From positions 1 through 5,392 of the forward strand of contig JASEGF010000154.1 in the NCBI GenBank assembly GCA_030017935.1: DNA of 5,392 nucleotides. Reading direction: 5' to 3'. How positions within the stretch are numbered: the stretch's first letter is position 1; each line of letters starts with the position of its first letter. The position numbers were made by a program, and so were the translations under genes. Source of the stretch: Bacteroidales bacterium. GTDB lineage: Bacteria; Bacteroidota; Bacteroidia; Bacteroidales; DTU049. Positions 1 through 5,392 of this stretch are shown here, piece after piece. The notes beneath the pieces were generated by a model. It was not told the DNA's origin, did not search any database, and saw only the letters and a program-made list of their open reading frames with translations.

Positions 1-351
1 GCTCAAAAGGTCATAGCACGTTTATCTCCCTATAAGGAAAAAATCCATACCATTACCTCTGATAACGGAAAAGAGTTTGCTGAACATAAAATGATAAGTT
101 CAGAATTGAAAGTAGACTTCTTCTTTGCTAAACCTTATCACTCATGGGAAAGAGGTGCTAATGAAAATACAAACGGTCTAATACGTCAGTATTTCCCTAA
201 AAAAACTTCTTTTGAAAATATCTCTGATCAAGATATAAAGCGCGTAGAAGATATTTTAAACAACAGACCAAGAAAAAAATTAAATTTCTTATCTCCAATT
301 GAATTTTTATTACTAAATTTGCCTAATCAAAAAGTTGCATTTGTGACTTGA
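1..351 (+). CDS. IS30-family transposase, C-terminal part (5' truncated by window edge)
   Basis: The reading frame is open from the first base to the TGA at 349-351, giving 116 visible residues. The ATG at 91 is internal and not the real start. The frame carries the second half of an IS30-type DDE integrase-like catalytic core. The Asp of the SDNGKEF motif is at codon 21 (61-63). The catalytic Glu is at 163-165, in the GANENTNGLIRQYFPK motif. Exactly 33 residues lie between them, the DD(33)E spacing known for IS30. The downstream NNRPRKKLNFLSPIEF stretch is also a family hallmark, so assignment is firm. Full-length members are usually a little over 300 residues, so roughly two thirds, including the N-terminal helix-turn-helix and first Asp, lies outside the window. 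No stop or frameshift is seen, so the copy may be intact. It points towards the 3' end of the bat operon. Confidence 0.93.
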   Translation, partial: AQKVIARLSPYKEKIHTITSDNGKEFAEHKMISSELKVDFFFAKPYHSWERGANENTNGLIRQYFPKKTSFENISDQDIKRVEDILNNRPRKKLNFLSPIEFLLLNLPNQKVAFVT

Positions 352-358
352 ATCCTGC
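1..358 (+). mobile_element. Right-hand part of an IS30-family insertion sequence
   Basis: This is the element that carries the transposase fragment. In IS30-family elements the transposase usually stops within or just before the right terminal inverted repeat, and here the coding end (about 331-351) has the look of such an overlap. The boundary near 358 is an estimate: the left inverted repeat and the target duplication are outside the window, so the repeat cannot be paired. The DNA beyond it belongs to the 3' flank of batE. Confidence 0.6.
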
Positions 359-390
359 TTAATTTATTATTTACATCTTAAATAAATTAA
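359..390. repeat. Perfect 10-bp AT-only inverted repeat between the IS30 element and batE
   Basis: The arms ttaatttatt (359-368) and aataaattaa (381-390) are exact reverse complements around a 12-nt loop. It sits in the 51-nt gap between the transposase stop and the batE stop, where two converging genes would need termination. An all-AT stem is weak. On the minus strand no T-run follows it, so it is not a classical intrinsic terminator. It could be a weak bidirectional one, or a palindromic target beside which the IS inserted. The repeat itself is directly visible; both functions are inference. Confidence 0.4.
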
Positions 391-402
391 AAATTTTCAT
401 TA

Positions 403-1185
403 TTACTGACTTTGTGGCAAATGAAATTTAAGCATTAACAAATCATTATTCGGAATCCAACCTGTTTTTTGATTTGGAGTAAGTATTTTTTGCCAATTGC
501 CAATAGACTCAATGCATTTAACCTCAGTACCTTCATTGATAATAGCTATTGCTATAGATAAAGAATCTGGGCTACTACGCAAATTGGTAGATTGAGTAGC
601 AATAATAGCATTTTTAGAATTATTAATTTTAATATTTTGATAAATAAAACTGCTAAAAAAATAAATGAAGAAAATAGCAGAAAAAACAATTAGCCAGAAT
701 AAATGACCACGATTAGAATTTTTTCTGAAAGTAAATAAAAAAATGAATAAACTCAAAAGAACAAAGACAGACCAGGTAACCCAAAATAAAATATTATAAG
801 GAATAGCTGTCAGAATATTATTTGCAAAAGCAGTAAAACCCATAGGTTGTGGCAAAAGCTGAGCATATCCTTTATTTACAAGCAAATTGAGATTATCTTT
901 AGCATTATTGTTATATTTAGATAATAAAATAGCTTTTTTATAAAACCAAATAGCAGTAGATATATCGCCCATTCTATAAGAGGCATTACCCATATTATAG
1001 TATAAATCATCAGTAATGTACCCTTTATTAATCAGAGATTCCCATAATTGATAAGCAGTTTTAAAATCTTGAGCTTTATAAGCACTATCAGCTTTTAATA
1101 ATAAAGCTTTAGTTTCTTTATTAGCAAAAGAACTTATCACACCACAAATAAAAATCAATAATATAGTAAGAATTATTTTTTTCAT
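403..1185 (-). CDS. batE: BatE: TPR and SH3-like domain membrane protein of the Bat complex
   Basis: 260 residues starting at an ATG 3 nt after the batD stop. Residues 1-21 form a signal peptide (MKKIILTILL..., likely cut after SSFA). Two TPR-like helical hairpins follow at about 25-58 and 60-93 (YNMGNASYRMGDISTAIWFYKKAI is split between motifs of the second). Two hydrophobic spans lie at about 132-153 and 161-182, separated by a short RKNSNRGH turn. A C-terminal bacterial SH3-like domain occupies about 191-252 (TNLRSSPDS, then GNWQKI and TGWIPNNDL). This TPR, two-span, SH3 order is the known BatE architecture. It is the last gene of the operon. The turn between the spans would be cytoplasmic if both the TPR and SH3 parts are periplasmic. 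The partner of the SH3 domain is unknown, and the family role in oxygen tolerance or envelope stress is by association with the operon only. Confidence 0.9.
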   Translation of the reverse strand: MKKIILTILLIFICGVISSFANKETKALLLKADSAYKAQDFKTAYQLWESLINKGYITDDLYYNMGNASYRMGDISTAIWFYKKAILLSKYNNNAKDNLNLLVNKGYAQLLPQPMGFTAFANNILTAIPYNILFWVTWSVFVLLSLFIFLFTFRKNSNRGHLFWLIVFSAIFFIYFFSSFIYQNIKINNSKNAIIATQSTNLRSSPDSLSIAIAIINEGTEVKCIESIGNWQKILTPNQKTGWIPNNDLLMLKFHLPQSQ

Positions 1186-1188
1186 ATA

Positions 1189-3039
1189 TTAAATCTTTTT
1201 TCTAATAAATTCAAAAGCACGTTTATAAAAATAATTTAGGTCTACACTAGAATTTGTAGGAGCATATGCATACATTTGGCATTCTTTAATAAAAGAAAGT
1301 AATTCATCGATGATGCTTTCATCTACATTATGTTCTTTCATAATTTCTTTAGCAGAATCAATATTTAATTTTGATAAAGGAATTACATATTTATCAGAAA
1401 TAAATTGCCAAAGAGCAGAAAGTAATTGCTCAAAAAACTGTTTAGAATTATTTTCTTTCATAAATTTATAAGCATACTTAAGTCGTTTACGAGCCTCTCT
1501 ATCTGCTTTTTTTTGTTTTTGTAAAGTAAAGTCTGCAAGGATTTTCAAGCGTTTTCTATAAAAAATAGAAACCAAAATAATTAATATTAGTGGAATAATA
1601 AACAATGAAATTGCAAAAAATTTATTAAAAATCAATTTATCAAAAATGCTAAGACATTTGATAGGAGTAATATACTGAATATCATCTTTTAGATTAGTAA
1701 TGGCAACTTGAGAATTTTTATTAGCATTACCAGGATCGAAAACCTGGATATTAAATTCTGGAGTTTTAACAGTAATGTATTTACCATCAGTTACAGAAAA
1801 AAATGAAAATTCTATTGGTGGAATAGTGTAGCTACCTGCTTTGAGTGGATTTATAATATATTTAAAAGTACGAGTACCAGAGATACCACTATTAGATTTA
1901 GTAAAAGCATCTTCAATTTCTGGATCAAAAACTTGAAAATTATCAGGCAGTTGAAGTTGTGGAGGATTAATCAGAGGTAGATTACCTTTACCAGAAATCA
2001 ATAAATTGTAAACAATATTTTCACCTAGAAAACACCTATCATTTTCTAAAGAAGCACTGACAGTAAAATTGCCAACAGCATTAGAAAAGCTAGCAGGAGC
2101 ACCATCAGGTAAAGGTTTAACATGAATTTGAATAGGATTACTTTTGAGAGTAATTTTTTCTGGTTGAGTAATTAGAGAAGGACTTAACATGCTAAAGGGG
2201 TCAAAATTAAAAGGATCATTAAAAAAATCATCGAAAACGTCAAAAGGATCTCTATGGGCTACTGGTCTAACAATAATAGCTTCTACTTCTAATGGATCTA
2301 CTTTTAGGGTACCAGTTTCTTGTGGATAAAGAGCGATGCTACGAATATGAGCGACAACATAACGTTTGCCATTAATAGTTTTTTCTGTAGTTTTAGCATT
2401 TGTATTATTATCTAGAAGATTTTCGCTCCAGAAACCTTTAAAAGATGGAGTTTTATTAATACCATATTGGCGAACATCAACACGAGTATAAATGTAATAA
2501 TTAAGGATAACAGGTTCACCTAAATAGACATTAGATTTATTAACTTCCGCTTTAAGAAAAATTTCATCATCATCTACTTGCGGAATATTTTCTGATTTAT
2601 TTAATTGATTATTAGGTTTGGATGCTTGAGATTTATTGTTAGAAGGAGAACCAGCTTGAGTAACTTTGATTGTTACACTATTGCTTTCTATCCATTTATT
2701 ATCTACTAAAACTTTAGCTGGAGGTATAGTAAAAGAGCCAACCTTAGTAGGGAGAAGAGTAAAAATCCATTTTTGAGAATTGCTCCCATCATTAATAACC
2801 TTATTGTTGATAATTACAGTCATACCTCCACCTGTATAGCTTTGTTGGCCAATTACCCTGAAAGGTTCAAAATCTGGTCTAACAAATCTAGTAGAATTAG
2901 CTCCTTTAAGTTCATAAACAACATCAAAAGATTGATTAATAGGTACTGAAGAAAAATCTGTACTAGCAGTAAAAGTTTGAGCAAATAAGCTATTGAAAAT
3001 TAATAAAAAATAAAATAAAAAACTTATTCTTTTCATCAT
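1189..3039 (-). CDS. batD: BatD: large periplasmic Bat protein with one membrane anchor
   Basis: 616 residues from the ATG at 3039, within the family's usual range. The N-terminus (MMKRISFLFYFLLIFNSLFAQ) is a signal peptide with the FAQ cleavage site common in Bacteroidota. A long extracytoplasmic region (about 22-470) contains repeated Ig-like beta modules: LLPTKVGSFTIPPAKV near 95-110 is echoed by INPLKAGSYTIPPIEF near 396-411. A DPF-rich acidic stretch (RDPFDVFDDFFNDPFNFDPF) lies near 263-282. One transmembrane span (about 474-494) is followed by a basic cytoplasmic tail of about 120 residues, predicted to be helical. Start choice: the frame extends two codons upstream to a TTG at 3045. 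The ATG at 3039 overlaps the batC stop in a TAATG junction, and another ATG follows at 3036, so either ATG is more plausible than TTG. BatD is thought to be a scaffold of the Bat complex; no enzymatic motif is visible. Confidence 0.92.
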   Translation of the reverse strand: MMKRISFLFYFLLIFNSLFAQTFTASTDFSSVPINQSFDVVYELKGANSTRFVRPDFEPFRVIGQQSYTGGGMTVIINNKVINDGSNSQKWIFTLLPTKVGSFTIPPAKVLVDNKWIESNSVTIKVTQAGSPSNNKSQASKPNNQLNKSENIPQVDDDEIFLKAEVNKSNVYLGEPVILNYYIYTRVDVRQYGINKTPSFKGFWSENLLDNNTNAKTTEKTINGKRYVVAHIRSIALYPQETGTLKVDPLEVEAIIVRPVAHRDPFDVFDDFFNDPFNFDPFSMLSPSLITQPEKITLKSNPIQIHVKPLPDGAPASFSNAVGNFTVSASLENDRCFLGENIVYNLLISGKGNLPLINPPQLQLPDNFQVFDPEIEDAFTKSNSGISGTRTFKYIINPLKAGSYTIPPIEFSFFSVTDGKYITVKTPEFNIQVFDPGNANKNSQVAITNLKDDIQYITPIKCLSIFDKLIFNKFFAISLFIIPLILIILVSIFYRKRLKILADFTLQKQKKADREARKRLKYAYKFMKENNSKQFFEQLLSALWQFISDKYVIPLSKLNIDSAKEIMKEHNVDESIIDELLSFIKECQMYAYAPTNSSVDLNYFYKRAFEFIRKKI

Positions 3040-3782
3040 TACCAATCTTTTTCTATTGAGCTTTTTGATTTACTATAATTTAAAGTATCACGAAGCTGTT
3101 GTTGAGTTTGTAATTCTTTTTGTTGCATAGATTTTAGCAGTCTTTCTATTTCTTCTTTATTCATTGATTTTTTATTTTGCTTATTATCTTGATTTTGTTG
3201 CTTATTTTCATTATTATTCTGTTGTTGGTTTTGTTTGTTTTGCTCATCTTGCTGGTCTTGCTTATCATTATCAGATTGATTTTGATCGTTTTTATTCTGA
3301 TCGTTATTTTCCTTATTATTATTTTTTTTCGATTGTTGCATCATTTTCCAAGCATAATTAAGATTATATTGAGCATCACTATCTAGAGGATTTAAACTCA
3401 AAGCTTTAATATAGTAGTCAATAGCTTTATCATATTTTTTTTGTTCTAAATACAAATTAGCAATATTATAATAAATTTTACTTTTAGCAAAATTATTATT
3501 TTCATCTAATAAATTCAATGAATTAATATACTCATTCTCCGCTAGATCATATTTTTTCTGATTATACAATGAATTAGCTAAATTAAAATAACCTTGAGAT
3601 TTGTGGTCTGATGGTAGTAAAAGACCTTTGCGATATAGCTCCTCAGCTTGTTGAAAATTTCCTTTGCTATAAGCAGTATTGCCTTGAAATAAAAAAATAT
3701 CTCCATTAATATTTTTCTCATTTTGAGAAAAGGAAAAATCAAAACAAAGAAAAATTAGTATAAAAAAAACGAATAATCTCAT
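3039..3782 (-). CDS. batC: BatC: secreted TPR protein with Q/N/K-rich linker
   Basis: 247 residues. The start is an ATG overlapping the batB stop (ATGA, 4 nt), which suggests translational coupling. Residues 1-20 are a signal peptide (cut near FSFSQ), and no lipobox cysteine is seen. Three TPR units follow: about 29-62 (FLFQGNTAYSKGNFQQAEEL), 63-96, and 102-135 (IYYNIANLYLEQKKYDKAID, ending in ALSLNPLDSDAQYNL). Residues about 150-206 are almost wholly N, Q, K, D and E, a flexible hydrophilic linker. The C-terminal 40 residues (MNKEEIERLLKSMQQKE... ending EKDW) form a separate helical segment. That segment, with its terminal acidic-aromatic end, is typical of BatC. TPRs imply a protein-binding adaptor in the periplasm, most likely for BatB or BatD. 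The linker composition means that translations of the opposite strand here are artefacts. Confidence 0.9.
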   Translation of the reverse strand: MRLFVFFILIFLCFDFSFSQNEKNINGDIFLFQGNTAYSKGNFQQAEELYRKGLLLPSDHKSQGYFNLANSLYNQKKYDLAENEYINSLNLLDENNNFAKSKIYYNIANLYLEQKKYDKAIDYYIKALSLNPLDSDAQYNLNYAWKMMQQSKKNNNKENNDQNKNDQNQSDNDKQDQQDEQNKQNQQQNNNENKQQNQDNKQNKKSMNKEEIERLLKSMQQKELQTQQQLRDTLNYSKSKSSIEKDW

Positions 3783-4828
3783 GCGTCTAAATTTTTATGA
3801 ATAAACTTTTGGAAATTATATTGCCATTTATCTTTGTGCTCAGATAATAAAAAATCTAATAATAGGATTAAAAACGCTGGAATCAGGAACCATAAATATA
3901 CAGATTGATATTGTCCTATATAAGCTTCTACACCTTTAGAATCTTGAAATTTTTTAATTTCATCAAATAGAATTTCATGAGCTTTGTTAAGGTTTTGATA
4001 ATCGATTAGTTTACCACCAGTAGCACTAGCAATAGAACTAAGAAGCATAATATTAGGATTAGAATTAACTATATTATTGTTATCATCTCTTTTATAATTA
4101 ATGACATTCCCATTTTGTTTAATAGGAATAGGTGCTCCATCAGGCGTACCTAAAGCAACGACATAAACAGGAATATTATTGCCAGAATATCTTTTGAGAA
4201 TTTCATTAGGATCTTCTTCGAAATTTTCGCCATCACTAAATAAAATAACCATAGGTTTTTTAACTTTAGAACGCTCAATAGCATAAAAAGTAGCAGAGAG
4301 AGCAGCGTTAATATTAGTGCCTTGAGGTTGTGATAATTGTGGATCAGCTTCAGATATCATCATACTAGCAATAGATAAATCAATTGTCAAAGGTAAATAT
4401 ACAAAAGCATCACCAGCGAAAAGTACTATTCCTACTCTATCTGAACCTAATTTTAAAAGCAAAGTTTTTATTATTTGCTTAGATTTTTCTAATCTATTAG
4501 GCTTAATATCTTCTACCAGCATAGAATTGCTTATATCTAATATGATAAATATATCTGCACCTTCTTTTTTGGCAGTAGTAATAGTTTTTTTAGGCTCCAA
4601 AGGATTCATGAGAGCAATAACAATAAAAATAAAGGCTAAAATAAATAAACAAAATTTAGTAATTACCTTCTTAAAAGAAAAATCATAAGAAATTTGTTTA
4701 AAATTATTTTTTTCAAAATTTTTACCAATCCATTTTTTTCTTTGTCTATAAAATAAAATGAATATAAACAAAAAAAAGAGTATTAACAGCAATAACCAAG
4801 CTCTATTAGGATACATAAACTTAAACAT
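3779..4828 (-). CDS. batB: BatB: membrane-anchored von Willebrand factor A protein
   Basis: 349 residues, first Bat gene in the window. The MFKF start at 4828 matches the family's usual N-terminus. Hydrophobic spans lie at about 8-28 and 56-74, with a third near the C-terminus (311-328) and a short basic tail after it. The VWA domain occupies about 91-300 and has a complete metal-ion-dependent adhesion site: D98, S100 and S102 in ILDISNSM, T171 in QPQGTNINAAL, and D199 in ILFSDGENFEED. The paralogue BatA usually has DxSGS. The DxSNS form and the MLVEDIKPNRLEKSKQ stretch after it favour BatB. The intact MIDAS predicts divalent-metal-dependent protein binding. In the usual arrangement batA precedes this gene, but here only a non-coding leader and a transposase-like ORF do. 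An assignment as BatA is possible but less likely. Confidence 0.88.
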   Translation of the reverse strand: MFKFMYPNRAWLLLLILFFLFIFILFYRQRKKWIGKNFEKNNFKQISYDFSFKKVITKFCLFILAFIFIVIALMNPLEPKKTITTAKKEGADIFIILDISNSMLVEDIKPNRLEKSKQIIKTLLLKLGSDRVGIVLFAGDAFVYLPLTIDLSIASMMISEADPQLSQPQGTNINAALSATFYAIERSKVKKPMVILFSDGENFEEDPNEILKRYSGNNIPVYVVALGTPDGAPIPIKQNGNVINYKRDDNNNIVNSNPNIMLLSSIASATGGKLIDYQNLNKAHEILFDEIKKFQDSKGVEAYIGQYQSVYLWFLIPAFLILLLDFLLSEHKDKWQYNFQKFIHKNLDA

Positions 4829-4954
4829 ATCTATTTCTTATTATATAAAACTAATTTTATTTTTTTAAAATAATTATTTGTAAAAATATTAAAAATTTTT
4901 AAAAAATTGTTAATTACAAACGAAACAAAATATTAATTATTGTGTCAATCAGAG

Positions 4955-4990
4955 ATAAATGAAATATTAAAAGCGGGTAATAAATGAAAT
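4955..4990. repeat. Direct repeat of 11 bp, two copies
   Basis: The string ataaatgaaat occurs at 4955-4965 and again at 4980-4990, so the copies begin 25 bases apart. They are separated by a 14-nt spacer that contains the only GC-rich run nearby (gcggg). The repeat lies in the upstream region of batB, next to the transposase-like ORF. It could be a regulator site, a trace of a target duplication, or chance in AT-rich DNA. Nothing in the sequence decides between these. Confidence 0.4.
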
Positions 4991-5020
4991 GTGAGTGGAG
5001 GGGTTAAAAAAGGATAATCA
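4991..5020. repeat. Possible terminal end of the IS1595-like element
   Basis: The stretch starts gtgagtggaggggttaaaaa and lies just downstream of the minus-strand transposase-like ORF, where an IS terminal repeat should be. Its GGGG-then-A/T-run character resembles an IS end and contrasts with the surrounding AT tract. The matching inverted copy would be outside the window to the right, so this cannot be confirmed. Confidence 0.25.
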
Positions 5021-5027
5021 AAAAATT

Positions 5028-5392
5028 TTAAATGTTATAGATTAAATATGTTTTAGACATCAAAGCACTATACCGCTCCCATGCCCGCCTATCCGACGCC
5101 GCCAAATTCAGTATCCTCCCCGTATCTTCTATAATTTTCTCTGCTAAATACTTCCCTCTCACTACAAACCACATTATATAGTTTGTCAAATATTTCGTCG
5201 CCACTCCACGAAACTTGAAATATATCCATCCAACAAAATCTGTTATTTTTTCATGAACAGTTGATACGCTATATATCCCTCCTTTCATCTCTTTTTTGTT
5301 CGTTATTTCTTTGTGTTTGATATGTTCAGCAGTTACTGTCTTGAAGGCTTTTTTATTACTACCGCATATAACTGAATTCTCAGAAATTCGAG
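5028..5392 (-). CDS. IS1595/ISXO2-like transposase, C-terminal part, probably degenerate (5' truncated by window edge)
   Basis: The frame is open on the minus strand from the right window edge to the TAA at 5028-5030, giving 120 visible codons. The ATG at 5288 is therefore only an internal methionine. The best landmark is FRGVATKYLTNYIMWF, about a third of the way into the visible part. It resembles the GVATKYLxNYLxWF stretch that I recall from the C-terminal end of IS1595/ISXO2-like DDE transposases. The preceding HIKHKEITNKKEMKGGIY segment fits the same alignment. Where that family has a catalytic Asp (C-S/T-D), this protein reads VICGSNKK, so the Asp seems to be Ser. The later NxxHSRLK-type motif is also poorly kept (VHEKITDF). 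It may thus be inactive, or a divergent subgroup. GC is about 41% over 5041-5220, against 20% and 33% in two 60-base samples of the bat genes, suggesting a foreign origin. The family call is from memory and moderate. Confidence 0.55.
   Translation of the reverse strand, partial: RISENSVICGSNKKAFKTVTAEHIKHKEITNKKEMKGGIYSVSTVHEKITDFVGWIYFKFRGVATKYLTNYIMWFVVRGKYLAEKIIEDTGRILNLAASDRRAWERYSALMSKTYLIYNI

Larger units (their letters stand above)
4829..5027. other. AT-rich intergenic leader of the bat operon, no gene
   Basis: This stretch of 199 bases has no credible ORF, tRNA or structured RNA. The part nearest batB is extreme: by hand count only 4 of the 80 bases 4841-4920 are G or C. It includes a 14-bp self-complementary tract at 4889-4902. 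On the minus strand it should carry the bat promoter. The Bacteroidota -7 (TAnnTTTG) and -33 (TTTG) elements are only partly matched: a TTTG at 4917-4920 and a TATTTTTA at 4881-4888 are about 28 nt apart, too wide to call. The distal part (4991-5027) probably belongs to the end of the neighbouring element. Confidence 0.5.

Noticed and set aside
91..351. A complete small 86-residue gene starting at the ATG at 91
   Set aside because: The same frame is open back to base 1 and includes the SDNG catalytic motif upstream of this ATG, so it is an internal methionine of the IS30 transposase.
359..390. Intrinsic terminator of the bat operon
   Set aside because: The stem has no G-C pair, and no U-run follows it on the batE strand, so it was kept only as an inverted repeat.
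3164..3386. Two overlapping plus-strand ORFs of 65 and 69 codons inside batC
   Set aside because: They are the reverse complement of the Asn/Gln/Lys-rich linker of BatC, which yields Leu/Ile/Phe/Tyr-rich artefacts. There is no independent support for coding.
4881..4920. Bacteroidota-type promoter for batB (TTTG at 4917-4920 with TATTTTTA at 4881-4888)
   Set aside because: The spacing of about 28 nt is too wide, and the -7 element lacks its final G. In DNA with 5% GC such matches arise by chance.
5028..5288. A stand-alone 86-residue hypothetical protein starting at 5288
   Set aside because: The frame remains open for 34 further codons to the window edge, and those codons align with the same transposase-like protein.
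1..5392. Composite transposon carrying the bat genes as cargo
   Set aside because: The two transposases belong to different families, and the bat genes have the base composition of a core AT-rich genome rather than that of the right-hand element.

Overview
The window is AT-rich DNA, roughly 25-30% GC over most of its length. It is typical of a member of the Bacteroidota. The diagnosis rests on a run of four Bat (Bacteroides aerotolerance) genes, batB-batC-batD-batE, in the family's usual order. All four are on the minus strand and are transcribed from about 4828 down to 403. The strong AT bias and the transposase genes on both sides fit a small, IS-rich and possibly host-associated or intracellular Bacteroidota genome. 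That lifestyle is inference, and the sequence does not name a species.

Layout. Positions 1-351 hold the C-terminal third of an IS30-family transposase on the plus strand, cut by the left window edge. It keeps the second Asp and the Glu of the DDE triad, 33 residues apart. Its right IS end probably lies within 331-360. A perfect 10-bp AT-only inverted repeat follows at 359-390. Positions 403-4828 hold the bat operon. Its genes overlap by 4 nt (batB/batC) and 1 nt (batC/batD) or are 3 nt apart (batD/batE), so they are surely co-transcribed and probably translationally coupled. Positions 4829-5027 form an extremely AT-rich leader. Positions 5028-5392 hold the C-terminal part of a second transposase-like ORF on the minus strand. 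It resembles the IS1595/ISXO2-like group, is richer in GC than the bat genes, and runs off the right edge.

How the genes work together. BatB is a membrane-anchored von Willebrand factor A protein with a complete MIDAS. BatC is a secreted or periplasmic TPR protein with a Q/N/K-rich linker. BatD is a large periplasmic protein of Ig-like modules with one membrane anchor and a cytoplasmic tail. BatE combines TPRs, two membrane spans and an SH3-like domain. Together they look like one envelope complex, whose biochemical activity is still not settled in the field. The usual upstream partners (MoxR ATPase, DUF58 protein, BatA) are not next to batB. An intergenic region and a transposase remnant stand there instead, so the operon is either split or reduced.

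I found no RNA genes, CRISPR array, defence system or clearly new system. The points worth a second look are the operon's missing front half and the apparently degenerate transposase beside it.
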